Source: Anaerolineales bacterium UBA6055
GTDB lineage: Bacteria; Chloroflexota; Anaerolineae; Aggregatilineales; Phototrophicaceae
Direction: 5' to 3'
Assembly (NCBI GenBank): GCA_002428985.1
Contig: DIYL01000055.1
Coordinates: 224,327-288,326, forward strand
Length of the DNA stretch: 64,000 nt
Both the position numbers and the translations under genes were made by a program. A model generated the notes under the pieces. That model saw only the letters and a list, made by a program, of their open reading frames with translations. It was not told where the DNA came from and searched no databases. Of this stretch, positions 35,827-44,830 are shown piece after piece. Numbering within the stretch: the stretch's first letter is position 1; every line of letters starts with the position of its first letter.

Positions 35827-36590
35827 CGCATCGTCCAACCGCCATCAACCGTCATGACTGTGCCTGTGACAAACTTGCTGTCGTCAGATGCCAAATAAGC
35901 CGCTGCACCTGCAACATCTTCGGGTTCACCAAACGCCGATGTTAGTGGTTGGAGTTCTTCCAGTCGTCCTAAAATGTGGTCGCTGGTTTGCGCCCTTTTA
36001 CTCATGTTTGTGGCGATCAAACTGGGGGCAATCACATTGACCCGAATATTGTGTTTAGCGTAATACGAAGCCATCGCCCGCGAAAATCCAATGATACCGC
36101 TTTTACTCGCAGCGTAGGCATGAGTCGCAAAGTCGTCATCTCCACCGACTAACCCCAACACGCTTGATAGATTGATAATCGTGCCTGCATTGCGTTTCAC
36201 CATATGTTGGAGCACAGCTTTGTTGACGTAGAACATACTCGTCAAATTGAGGTCAATTGTCTTTGCCCAACCTTCGACTGTGCACTCATGCGCAGGTCCA
36301 TCACCCCAACGCCGACCGCTCCCGCCGACACCACTAAAAACAATATCAATATGCCCAAATGTATCAATCACCTCATTAATCGCAATTTCTACAGAATCAT
36401 AGGCAGTCACATCCGCTTCAAGCTGGAGACTGTCACCGTCTATCTGTTGAGCCGTTTCTTTCATACCATCAAGATTAAGATCGAGTAGGGCGACTGTCGC
36501 ACCTTCTTGAGCAAACCGAATCGCTGTTGCTTGTCCGATACCACTACCCGCACCTGTTACCAGCGCAATTTTACCTGTTAGCCGATTCAT
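35823..36590 (-). CDS. Short-chain dehydrogenase/reductase (SDR)
   Basis: The 255-residue protein has the classical cofactor motif TGAGSGIGQ, the catalytic Ser in INLSSVLG and YAASKSG with Tyr and Lys. The ending VTGTVMTVDGGWTMR is typical of complete SDRs. The ATG at 36590 overlaps the stop of the ROK kinase gene (ATGA), which indicates translational coupling. Probably oxidises a sugar, polyol or keto-acid together with the kinase. Confidence 0.88.
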   Translation of the reverse strand: MNRLTGKIALVTGAGSGIGQATAIRFAQEGATVALLDLNLDGMKETAQQIDGDSLQLEADVTAYDSVEIAINEVIDTFGHIDIVFSGVGGSGRRWGDGPAHECTVEGWAKTIDLNLTSMFYVNKAVLQHMVKRNAGTIINLSSVLGLVGGDDDFATHAYAASKSGIIGFSRAMASYYAKHNIRVNVIAPSLIATNMSKRAQTSDHILGRLEELQPLTSAFGEPEDVAGAAAYLASDDSKFVTGTVMTVDGGWTMR

Positions 36591-37564
36591 GATTGGTTTG
36601 CCTCGCGTTGTTGTGCCCACAATGCCGCACCAATTGCCCCAGCATCATCGCCGAGTTCGGCTGTTTTAATAGCAACTTTATCTAGATCAACCGTGTGATT
36701 GTAAACACGAATCGACTGTTTAATTGGGTCAAGGATCATATCACCGAGTGCAGATACACCACCACCGAAGACCACACAATGTGGTGCAAGAATCGTAATC
36801 ACATTAGCAACACCTGCTCCGATATATTTACCCGCATCGTTGAGGATGCGCAACGCCACCTCATCGCTATCTTTTGCTGCTTGTAGAATAGTGCGGGGTG
36901 TCACGGTGTTTAGGTCATTATCGGCAAGGTCTGTGATTTTCGTATTCACACCTTGCATGATTGCCTTTGCACCCATCGCCGCAATTGCCGGACCTGAGCC
37001 GTATGTCTCGATTGTACCGGGTGTACCAGAGCCATCAGGTACGCCGTTCACATCGACAGTCGTGTGTCCAAATTCACCAGCTGCGCCATCCATCCCAAGA
37101 TGTAATTCCCCGTTGATTGCAATCCCACCACCAATGCCTGTGCCGAGTGTAAAACAAGCGACAACCGGATGACCTTTGCCCGCGCCATATTTTGCCTCTG
37201 CTAATGTAAATGCACGCGCATCATTGATTAACCAAACAGAGCATCCAAGCATTGCTTCAAGCTCAGCTTCAACGGGTTTTCCGTACCAATCGCCCGGGAT
37301 ATTGGGTAAGAGTAAAGTTTTTCCCTCATCGTAATCGACAACGGCGGGTACCCCGACGCCAACGCTGGTTACCTCGGACATTGTGGTAGATATATCGTTG
37401 CACAAATCTTTACATAATTGTGCAATACGTCCGACAACCGCATCAGCACCTTCATGCCCTTCAGTTGGTATTTTCTTTTGAATAATGGGGTCGGGTCTAT
37501 CATCAGCAATTATCAACCCATTGATTTTTGTACCACCAAGGTCAATTCCAATATAATATGACAT
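36587..37564 (-). CDS. ROK-family sugar kinase lacking the zinc cysteines
   Basis: The 325-residue protein has the ROK ATP-binding start IGIDLGGTKINGLI, the catalytic Asp in LINDARAFTLAEA, GTGIGGGIAINGELHLG, and the region GEFGHTTVDVNGVP. In ordinary ROK kinases this is followed by a C-x-C-G-x-x-G-C zinc site; here the segment reads DGSGTPGTIETYGSG, with no cysteine. Some ROK kinases do lack zinc, but the lost motif makes substrate prediction unsafe. Likely phosphorylates glucose or a related hexose. Confidence 0.85.
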   Translation of the reverse strand: MSYYIGIDLGGTKINGLIIADDRPDPIIQKKIPTEGHEGADAVVGRIAQLCKDLCNDISTTMSEVTSVGVGVPAVVDYDEGKTLLLPNIPGDWYGKPVEAELEAMLGCSVWLINDARAFTLAEAKYGAGKGHPVVACFTLGTGIGGGIAINGELHLGMDGAAGEFGHTTVDVNGVPDGSGTPGTIETYGSGPAIAAMGAKAIMQGVNTKITDLADNDLNTVTPRTILQAAKDSDEVALRILNDAGKYIGAGVANVITILAPHCVVFGGGVSALGDMILDPIKQSIRVYNHTVDLDKVAIKTAELGDDAGAIGAALWAQQREANQS

Positions 37565-37625
37565 CTAGAAATCCTTTAAACATATAATCAAATTATCTCG
37601 TGTAATTATCTATCATTGTCATCAA

Positions 37626-38558
37626 TCAATAAGATGGTAGCCGCTGGGATGTAACCACTTCATGCTGGATTGTTCGAATTTCGGCTAGGTCGATGATGTC
37701 ATGCAAAACATGCTTTGTTGGTAGATCGTTGGGTCGCATCATCATGACGGCTTCACTTAATGGGATCAGGCGTTCATCGTCTGTTTTAATATCCACCACA
37801 TGCAAGCCCTTCGGGATGGATTCTGCGGACGTCCACACTGCGACATCAATATCATTTGCCTGTAGACGTTCAATCCCTCGCTGATATTCAATATCAACAA
37901 ATTTAATGGCATAAGGTTGGCTCAGTGAACGCACCAAATAAGCGTGATCAGTCGAATTGCTATCAATGCCAAATCGCAGACCATCACGCAATTGTGGCTC
38001 ATGCTCATCACGATAGAGCAAAACACGATCTACCGTGTAAGTATTGCGTCCAAGTGAAAATGCGATCTCAAGATCAAAGCCGTAAACCTGTGCAGAGTCT
38101 GCCGCATAGCGCGACACCACAATCCAATCAGTCTCGCCAGATTGTAACATCTGCATGCGGGTATTGGACCCACGTACGTAACGAAAACTGCTGTTGAGTG
38201 CCCGTGCTGAAAATTGGGTGCGTAATGCGGTCGATAACCCCGCCAATTGACGCGAGTAGGGTAGCGGTTGTGTACTGGATAATGGGCGATTACGCGCAAG
38301 TTGCCATAACGTGACATAATCTAACGATTCGATGAATGCACCTAAACGTCCTCGGGAAACAAGTGTGGCAATGCCTTCAGTCTGCAAGTAGTTCACAGCC
38401 GATTGTACCGTCCCAACACTCGCAGAAAATTGTTTAGCATAATCTTGCATCGAAGGTACACGGTCTTCAGCTTGCCGACTGAGCAAGTCTTCTGCCAGAT
38501 GTTTTACAATCCTGCCCTGTTTCGAGAGCAATTCGTCTTGTCGGTTATTCATAATCAT
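37626..38558 (-). CDS. YhfZ-like GntR-type transcriptional regulator
   Basis: The 310-residue protein has an N-terminal winged-helix (~20-70: PSMQDYAKQFSASVGTVQSAVNYLQTEG) and a C-terminal domain that looks like a periplasmic-binding-type fold, with GIDSNSTDHAYLVRSL. Overall it matches the YhfZ pattern. In Escherichia coli yhfZ belongs to a cluster containing the phosphotriesterase homologue yhfV; here the phosphotriesterase homologue is two genes away on the opposite strand. Divergent from the FAD oxidoreductase gene with 207 AT-rich bases between them, which probably hold its operator. Confidence 0.75.
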   Translation of the reverse strand: MIMNNRQDELLSKQGRIVKHLAEDLLSRQAEDRVPSMQDYAKQFSASVGTVQSAVNYLQTEGIATLVSRGRLGAFIESLDYVTLWQLARNRPLSSTQPLPYSRQLAGLSTALRTQFSARALNSSFRYVRGSNTRMQMLQSGETDWIVVSRYAADSAQVYGFDLEIAFSLGRNTYTVDRVLLYRDEHEPQLRDGLRFGIDSNSTDHAYLVRSLSQPYAIKFVDIEYQRGIERLQANDIDVAVWTSAESIPKGLHVVDIKTDDERLIPLSEAVMMMRPNDLPTKHVLHDIIDLAEIRTIQHEVVTSQRLPSY

Positions 38559-38765
38559 TGTGGGTCAAATATTCAATTAATTGAGCATTTTAGTATTGTA
38601 AAAGATTCTAGAATATCTCGCAAATATTCATAGTCCTAAGGCATATAATTGTTGATTATACAATATATACATTACAAATTCGCCATAAACATATTTATCT
38701 GATTGACTTTTTTTACAAATCAATATATATTCTAAAAAAATGAATGAATATAAATAAGGGAAACC

Positions 38766-40085
38766 ATGAGCACTTATTCTGCACCAATCAAAACTGAGTG
38801 GAATACCGACATTTTGGTCGTCGGGAGTGGATCGTCAGGTGCGACCGCTGCTATTACTGCTGGGCAGCAAGGCGCCAGTGTCACATTGATTGAACGTTAT
38901 GGTTTTATGGGTGGTATTAGTACACAGGTTCTTGATACGTTTTATGGTTTTTTCACACCGGGTTCGACCTCGTTTAAAGTTGTTGGTGGTGTGCCTGATC
39001 AAATTGTTGCCGGATTGATGGACAAGGGTAAGGCACTCTATCGTCCAAATACCTACGGTGCTGGACAGGGTATTACTTATGACCCCGAAGTCCTCAAAAT
39101 TGTTTGGGAGCAAATGGCATTACAAGCAGGTGTTCGCTTGTTGTACCACACTTTTGTGTTGGATGTTGTGCGTGATGGTGATCGCGTTACAGGTGTGATT
39201 GCTGCAAATAAGGGCGGTTTGATGCAGATTAATGCCAAGGTGATTATCGACGCGACCGGTGATGCAGATTTAGCCGTTGCTGCTGGTGTCCCTCATGAAT
39301 CACCAAAAACAGGTGCAGAAGTTCAATCACTGACAACGACTTTCCAGATGATTAATGTCGATATGGAACAAGCAAAAGCAGTAAAGAAAGATAAGCTCCA
39401 CGCACTGATGCAAGATGCAATTGACCAAGGATACGAACTACCACGTAAAGAGGGCAGTATCCATATCACACCATTTGATGGTGTCATGGCAACCAACATG
39501 ACACGCATTGGAAATGTCAACGCGATTGATGCCGAAGACCTCACCAAAGCCGAAATTGAAGGTCGTCGCCAAGCCGAAGAATATGCCCGATTCTTGATTG
39601 ATATGGTCCCTGGATATAGTGACTCGGAAATGACAAGCCTTAGCCATCAGATTGGTGTGCGTGAAACCCGTCGTATCTATGGAGAGTATCGATTGACCAA
39701 ACAAGACGTCCTCAGCGCTCGAAAATTCGATGATGCAATTGCGATCTGCGGTGCACCAATTGAAGATCATCACGCAGGCAATAATACCAAATGGGAATAT
39801 CTACCAGATGGCGAAACATATGGTATTCCGTATCGCTGTTTACTCCCGCAAGATGTTGATAATTTGCTGGTGATCGGGCGTTGTCTATCAGCCGAACACG
39901 ATGCCCATGCGTCGGTACGGAGTATGGGGCAATGTATGGCGATGGGGCAAGCAGCAGGTGTCGCCGGAAAACTCGCATTAGATGGCAACGGGTCGACTCA
40001 TAACTTATCTATCAACAGCCTACAAAGTGAATTGCGTTTAATCGGTGCGATTCTCAGTCCGGAGGATGCAACTGTATGGGCATAA
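38766..40085 (+). CDS. FAD-dependent oxidoreductase (FAD_oxidored family)
   Basis: The 439-residue protein has the dinucleotide motif VVGSGSSGATAAI, IDATGDADLAVAAGVP, and the C-terminal NLLVIGRCLSAEHDAHASVR. MGGISTQVLDTFYGFF near the N-terminus is typical of the family. Substrates of this family in sugar and organic acid loci are unknown. It overlaps the following phosphotriesterase homologue by 10 bp, so the two are translationally coupled. Confidence 0.85.
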   Translation: MSTYSAPIKTEWNTDILVVGSGSSGATAAITAGQQGASVTLIERYGFMGGISTQVLDTFYGFFTPGSTSFKVVGGVPDQIVAGLMDKGKALYRPNTYGAGQGITYDPEVLKIVWEQMALQAGVRLLYHTFVLDVVRDGDRVTGVIAANKGGLMQINAKVIIDATGDADLAVAAGVPHESPKTGAEVQSLTTTFQMINVDMEQAKAVKKDKLHALMQDAIDQGYELPRKEGSIHITPFDGVMATNMTRIGNVNAIDAEDLTKAEIEGRRQAEEYARFLIDMVPGYSDSEMTSLSHQIGVRETRRIYGEYRLTKQDVLSARKFDDAIAICGAPIEDHHAGNNTKWEYLPDGETYGIPYRCLLPQDVDNLLVIGRCLSAEHDAHASVRSMGQCMAMGQAAGVAGKLALDGNGSTHNLSINSLQSELRLIGAILSPEDATVWA

Positions 40086-40999
40086 TTCGCACAGTAACAG
40101 GCGACATCAATCCCGATGATTTGGGATTGTGTATGCCTCATGAGCATCTATTAGGTGTGCCCCCCGCACCTTATGACAAAAGTGACCCCGATCTGGTATT
40201 GGATGATTGGGATGCGAGTTGCTTAGAAGCTAAAGATATTAAACATGTTGGTGTGCGTTCGCTTGTAGAAATGACACCAATTGATTACAACCGTGATCCA
40301 GTCGGGCTTAAACGCATCAGCGAGGCGACAGGCTTACAGATCATCTGTGTGACAGGGTATCTCAAAGATAAATTCAGTGCACCGCTTGTCGAAAAGATGA
40401 GCATTGATGACATCGCGCAATTGATGATCACTGAAATTCAAACAGGCATCGGGGATACTGGTATTCGCGCAGGGGTGATAAAAGCCTCGTCAAGTCTTGA
40501 TAAAATTACAGAAAATGAATCTAAAGTCCTGCTAGCAGCGGCAATCGCCCAACAAGAGACAGACGCATTGATTTCAACCCATACTGAAAAAGGTACAATG
40601 GCATTAGAACAGATTGATATATTCCTACATGCCGGAGTTGAACCTAACCGCATTCTTATCGGACACCTTGACCATAAACTCGACGAGGACTATCACAAAC
40701 AAATTGCTGATCAGGGCGTATATATGGGATACGATCAAATTAGCAAAGAAAAATATCGCCCTGATGCTGATCGGATTGATTTTATTGCGACGATGATTGC
40801 ACGTGGGCACGAATCGCAGTTAATGCTGTCGATGGATTTAGCGCGTCGCTCTGACTTTGAACATTATGGTGGCAAACCCGGGCACACGTATCTTGTGAAA
40901 AAGTTTCTACCTCGGTTACAATCGGCGGGGATATCACAGGACATCATTGATCAGATCACACACGATAACCCGCGTAAGGCTTTGACGATTGATACATAG
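40076..40999 (+). CDS. Phosphotriesterase-family metal-dependent hydrolase
   Basis: The 307-residue TIM-barrel protein has the metal ligands of the family: MPHEHLLG (H22, H24), the carbamylated lysine in AGVIKASSS, His in STHTEKGT and ILIGHLDHKLDE, and Asp in MLSMDLARR. The natural substrates of these homologues (Php/YhfV) are probably lactones or esters. It overlaps the FAD oxidoreductase gene, so the pair could oxidise a sugar or polyol to a lactone and open the ring (inference). A palindromic intergenic repeat follows. Confidence 0.87.
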   Translation: MGIIRTVTGDINPDDLGLCMPHEHLLGVPPAPYDKSDPDLVLDDWDASCLEAKDIKHVGVRSLVEMTPIDYNRDPVGLKRISEATGLQIICVTGYLKDKFSAPLVEKMSIDDIAQLMITEIQTGIGDTGIRAGVIKASSSLDKITENESKVLLAAAIAQQETDALISTHTEKGTMALEQIDIFLHAGVEPNRILIGHLDHKLDEDYHKQIADQGVYMGYDQISKEKYRPDADRIDFIATMIARGHESQLMLSMDLARRSDFEHYGGKPGHTYLVKKFLPRLQSAGISQDIIDQITHDNPRKALTIDT

Positions 41000-41015
41000 A
41001 TTTGACAATTAATTA

Positions 41016-41041
41016 TACGGGCGAAATATATCTCGCCCTTA
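41016..41041. repeat. Intergenic palindrome GGGCGA...TCGCCC
   Basis: GGGCGA (41019-41024) and TCGCCC (41033-41038) pair around AATATATC. It lies 19 bases after the phosphotriesterase stop and may terminate transcription there. It shares its core with 8519-8541 and 41904-41923. Confidence 0.6.
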
Positions 41042-41067
41042 CAGTATGGATAGGACAAACCACACAC

Positions 41068-41841
41068 ATGAACGCATCATTACGCTATATGCAAGAAACA
41101 CAGAAAATCATCCAACGCATCATGGATCATGAAATGGATGCGATTGAACAAGCTGCCGAAATTTGCGCAAACTCGATTGCAGGTGACGGGCTTGTGCATA
41201 TGTTCGCGACCGGACATTCGCGCATTTTGATAGAAGAGATGTACCCACGCCACGGGAGTTTCCCCGGTTTTCACTCGATGGTCGAGCTATCCCTGACATT
41301 CCATAATCAGGTCGTCGGTTCGAATGGTCAACGCCAAGCGATGTTCATCGAACACATCGAAGGCTTAGCGCAACAAATCCTCAAAAACTTCGTCATCAGT
41401 GAGCCGGACAGCTTCATGATATTTTCCAATAGTGGTGTCAACGAAGTTATCATGGATATGGGGCTCGAAGCCAAGAAGATGGGCTTGCCGTTGATCGTGA
41501 TCGTATCGAAAGAACACAGTGAAAAATCCACACCAAAACATAGTTCGGGCAAAAAATTGACCGATATTGCCGATGTTGTGATTGATAACGGCACACCTGC
41601 AGGTGATGCACTGGTTGATATTGATGGTATGGATGTGCCCGTCGGACCGGGGTCAACTGTTGGTGGGGCAGCCGTCATCAATGCGATTAAATCATTAACT
41701 GCTGAAAAATTAGTCGCACGTGGCGTACAACCGAAAGTGCTGAGCAGTAGCATTCTCGTCGGATCCGAAAAATCCAAAGAAGGGTTTGAAGACTCGTATA
41801 ATGAATATCGCCGTCGCCTGATTCGTGCATTGGGTGGGTGA
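41068..41841 (+). CDS. SIS-domain sugar isomerase/phosphosugar-binding protein
   Basis: The 257-residue protein has an SIS fold with LVHMFATGHSRILIEEMYPRH at the first strand and MIFSNSGVNEVIMDMGLEAKKMG at the phosphate loop. It belongs to the larger SIS proteins of the UPF0309 type. The ATG at 41068 is chosen because the upstream in-frame part runs through the intergenic palindrome. Likely isomerises or binds an amino- or hexose phosphate in the cytoplasm. Confidence 0.8.
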   Translation: MNASLRYMQETQKIIQRIMDHEMDAIEQAAEICANSIAGDGLVHMFATGHSRILIEEMYPRHGSFPGFHSMVELSLTFHNQVVGSNGQRQAMFIEHIEGLAQQILKNFVISEPDSFMIFSNSGVNEVIMDMGLEAKKMGLPLIVIVSKEHSEKSTPKHSSGKKLTDIADVVIDNGTPAGDALVDIDGMDVPVGPGSTVGGAAVINAIKSLTAEKLVARGVQPKVLSSSILVGSEKSKEGFEDSYNEYRRRLIRALGG

Positions 41842-41903
41842 TTTAATACCCGAAACACAAATAATACCTCTTCAAAACTCAATAATTTTGAGACAATCCA
41901 ACC

Positions 41904-41923
41904 GGGCGAGACATGCTCGTCCC
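41904..41923. repeat. Intergenic palindrome GGGCGAG...CTCGTCCC
   Basis: GGGCGAG pairs with CTCGTCCC with one bulged T around ACAT. It lies between the SIS gene and the next small gene and shares its core with the other palindromes of this window. Confidence 0.55.
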
Positions 41924-41941
41924 TAACCACAGGCTGTAATT

Positions 41942-42208
41942 ATGGACAACATCAAAAAATACGAACAACTCAAAACTACCGGCGCGAGTCCTGAAGAAGT
42001 CTATCGCATCGCCGAAGCTGATGGTTTGAACTCAATTCAGCGAATTAAGCTTGTAAAACAACTATACAGTTTAGGACTCAAGGAAGCCAAACAAGTATCT
42101 ATTGTGGCAAGTGGTGTCGCGTCATCATTGGATGAGCATCAGAGCAATCTTGCTGATGCTTTACAAGAAGCACTTGATCGTGGCGATTTTGATGATCTCA
42201 AAGAATAA
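41942..42208 (+). CDS. Small helical protein of unknown function
   Basis: The 88-residue acidic protein is probably fully helical. INSIQRIKLVKQLYSLGLKEAKQV-like spacing of the motif GLKEAK is reminiscent of the C-terminal domain of ribosomal protein L7/L12, but the similarity is too short to claim. It ends 17 bp before the barstar-HxlB fusion gene and is probably in its operon. Function unknown. Confidence 0.6.
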   Translation: MDNIKKYEQLKTTGASPEEVYRIAEADGLNSIQRIKLVKQLYSLGLKEAKQVSIVASGVASSLDEHQSNLADALQEALDRGDFDDLKE

Positions 42209-42225
42209 ATGATAGAGATAAATTT

Positions 42226-43290
42226 ATGCGCGTATTTGAAGCAACACTTTTAACTCAACCACCAAAATCTGGTGTATTTAGAATGCTAGGTTCAGAGCTT
42301 ATAAACGGGTTGAAGCGTCACAGTCAGATAAAGAATTATCAGTATATCGAACTCGATGGTAAACAGATTTCTTCAAAAGCAGACATCCTGAATGCATTGG
42401 AAACAACTCTTAATCCGCCATTTGAATTTCGCGACAATTGGGATGCGTTTGCATCTGAAATAAAAGGGCTTGCTTGGATTAAATCTAATGGTGTTACGAT
42501 TGTCTATAAAGACTTCACTGTTTTTCAACAAACAAATCCAAAAGACTTTGAAATATTCACTAACATAATTTATCGCAATATCGCTTCGAGGCAATATTAT
42601 TCACGTACACAAGATGCTGGGCTTTTTGTAATTTTTCAGTATGATGACGAAAATGTCGAACTGCCAAAGATGAACTATTCGATCCCGTTTCTAATACCAT
42701 CACCACATTTCGATGATGAATCTCGACAAATTAGCACCAGTCGCCTGACAAGCGGAATCATCAATGATCTCTCACGCACGCTAACCCAAATTGATGAAGA
42801 TGAAATCGAAGCACTAGAAACTGCTATTCTTGATGCAAAGCGTATTTTTGTAGCGGGTAAAGGACGTAGCGGACTCCAGATGCGAGCATTTGCAATGCGC
42901 TTGATGCACCTTGGTTTGACAGTCCACGTAGTCGATGATGTTACAACACCCAGCCTACAATCCGGTGATCTGCTGATTATAGGGTCGGGGTCGGGACGGA
43001 CAGCCTCATTGGTGCGTTATGCTGAAAAATGCGAAACACTTGGAGCGAAGCTTGCACTTATCACGGGGAATCGCGAATCCCCCATAGCCGAAAAAGCTGA
43101 TGCAATCGTGTCTATTCCTGCAAGCAATTTCAAATCTGGCAGTGCCAACGCAACCCAATCGACACTCATTATGGGGTCGTTATTTGAGCACACCTTAGGG
43201 TTATTGTGCGACCTCATGACGATCCAACTCAAAGCAAAACTTGATGCCGATGAAAGTGATATGAATCATCGGCACGCAAATTTAGAATAG
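42226..43290 (+). CDS. Barstar-like domain fused to 6-phospho-3-hexuloisomerase (HxlB-like)
   Basis: One continuous 354-residue frame. Residues ~38-120 look like barstar, the barnase inhibitor: YIELDGKQISSKADILNAL, then PPFEFRDNWDAFASEIKGL, then a beta strand ending IVYKDF. Residues ~175-354 form a complete SIS isomerase of the HxlB type: RIFVAGKGRSGLQMRAFAMR, LMHLGLTVHVVDD, IGSGSGRTASLV. HxlB converts 6-phospho-3-hexulose to fructose-6-phosphate in the ribulose monophosphate pathway; no hexulose phosphate synthase is present in the window. I know of no standard pairing of these domains. The barstar part may bind an RNase-like toxin or another partner. Confidence 0.7.
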   Translation: MRVFEATLLTQPPKSGVFRMLGSELINGLKRHSQIKNYQYIELDGKQISSKADILNALETTLNPPFEFRDNWDAFASEIKGLAWIKSNGVTIVYKDFTVFQQTNPKDFEIFTNIIYRNIASRQYYSRTQDAGLFVIFQYDDENVELPKMNYSIPFLIPSPHFDDESRQISTSRLTSGIINDLSRTLTQIDEDEIEALETAILDAKRIFVAGKGRSGLQMRAFAMRLMHLGLTVHVVDDVTTPSLQSGDLLIIGSGSGRTASLVRYAEKCETLGAKLALITGNRESPIAEKADAIVSIPASNFKSGSANATQSTLIMGSLFEHTLGLLCDLMTIQLKAKLDADESDMNHRHANLE

Positions 43291-43383
43291 TGTGCAACCC
43301 ATCTATAAAAACACAACACTTATACCAACGAAGTTGCGCTACAATTTGCCTATGCAACTATAGATAAATTGGAGAACGCTGTC

Positions 43384-44766
43384 ATGTCCACAAAATTATC
43401 GCGCCGTGACTTTTTGAAGATGCTCGCTGTTTTAGGAGTTGGTATCAAACTAGCGCCACGTAGCAATACAATTGCACAAGATGAAAAAATTATTGTTGTT
43501 GGGGCGGGTGCGTCTGGTCTTATAGCAGCGTATTGGCTAATGGATGCTGGCTACGATGTCACCGTGTTAGAAGCGCGCGATCGGATCGGTGGGCGAACAT
43601 GGTCAGATTATTCACTTGCACCCTACCCGATAGAATTTGGGGCAGAGTTTATTCATGGTGATGAAGCCATCACATGGGATGTATTAGAAGAAGTTGGCGA
43701 AGAGTCTTTGGATAACGCCTCTGGCGACACACGCATCTATTACGATGCTAGTTTGCAATCACCAATCGAGCTGGCATTTACCCTAGGTATGTTACAAGAC
43801 CCCGAAGAATTATTTGGCAATGCGGTTTTTGAGTGGCTGAACGAAAATGATGGGGACATATCAGTCTCAGGACTATTAGATTTGATGGCAGCAGATGATC
43901 CAAGTCGTTTCACACCAGAGTTCCGTAAATTTATAATCAACTTGATCACCAATCAATTCGCAGGATCTGCCGATGAGATCGGGATTGCAGGACTTGCAAG
44001 AGCATATGAAACAGAAACAGATGGGGATGGCGACTTCCGAGTTGAAAATGGATATTCCTCGATTTGGGATGCTGTCGCTGATGGGCTTGATATACGTCTC
44101 AATACGCCAATTGCAGCAATCGACTGGTCGGGCGATAGCAACGTTGTCACGGCTACTGACGGCACAACATTTGAAGCCGATCGCGTTGTGATTACTTTAC
44201 CGTTGGGTGTATTGAAGTCGGGCAATGTAGCATTTACACCACAATTACCCTCAGAAAAACAAATTGCCATCTCATCACTAGGAGCAGGGGCAGTCGATAA
44301 AATTATACTCAAATTTGACGAAGCATTCTGGGAAGAGCAGGTTGCATTTTTCGTGACAACACAGAATTCACGCTTTTGGTGGCGTCCTGGATTTGAACGC
44401 GGCGAGAATGAAGTCCCGATTTTGACAGCATTTTTTAGCGGTGAAGCAGCTGCATTTTTTGAAACTCTCTCTGAAGATGACGCAATTCAAGCGGCACTGA
44501 ACGATTTAAAAATCATGTTCGGGCGCGATGATTTGGGTGACTATCTTGTTGAAGCACACTTTATTGCATGGGGCACAGACCCGTATTCATTAATGGGTTA
44601 CTCTTATGTTCCAGTGGGTGGACTTGGACAAAGAGAAATTCTTGCCGAACCGATTGATGATGTGTTGTTCTTTGCTGGCGAAGCAACCCATACAGAAAAA
44701 AGCTCGACTGTACACGGAGCTATTGAAACGGGTATACGTGTCGCCGAAGAAATCATGAATCTCTAA
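43384..44766 (+). CDS. Tat-exported flavin monoamine oxidase family protein
   Basis: The 460-residue protein starts STKLSRRDFLKMLAVLGVG, a twin-arginine signal, then has the FAD motif VVGAGASGLIAAYWL and ARDRIGGRTWS. The C-terminal FAGEATHTEKSSTVHGAIETG completes the amine oxidase FAD site. It should oxidise an amine or a related compound outside the cytoplasm; the substrate is unknown. The ATG at 43384 is preferred over a TTG at 43369 that overlaps the GGAGA ribosome site. Confidence 0.87.
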   Translation: MSTKLSRRDFLKMLAVLGVGIKLAPRSNTIAQDEKIIVVGAGASGLIAAYWLMDAGYDVTVLEARDRIGGRTWSDYSLAPYPIEFGAEFIHGDEAITWDVLEEVGEESLDNASGDTRIYYDASLQSPIELAFTLGMLQDPEELFGNAVFEWLNENDGDISVSGLLDLMAADDPSRFTPEFRKFIINLITNQFAGSADEIGIAGLARAYETETDGDGDFRVENGYSSIWDAVADGLDIRLNTPIAAIDWSGDSNVVTATDGTTFEADRVVITLPLGVLKSGNVAFTPQLPSEKQIAISSLGAGAVDKIILKFDEAFWEEQVAFFVTTQNSRFWWRPGFERGENEVPILTAFFSGEAAAFFETLSEDDAIQAALNDLKIMFGRDDLGDYLVEAHFIAWGTDPYSLMGYSYVPVGGLGQREILAEPIDDVLFFAGEATHTEKSSTVHGAIETGIRVAEEIMNL

Positions 44767-44788
44767 TTCTAGATAATAGCGCTCAAGA

Positions 44789-44830
44789 CAGGGATTATAA
44801 CTGTATATATTCAGACAGTTAAAGTCCCTG
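44789..44830. terminator. Two-way terminator between convergent genes
   Basis: CAGGGA (44789-44794) pairs with TCCCTG (44825-44830) and AACTGT with ACAGTT inside it, forming one long interrupted stem. It covers the end of the amine oxidase region and the stop of the minus-strand GNAT gene. Confidence 0.5.

Noticed and set aside
41942..42208. Ribosomal protein L7/L12 fragment
   Set aside because: Only a GLKEAK-like motif matches; length, position and the rest of the sequence do not support a ribosomal protein.
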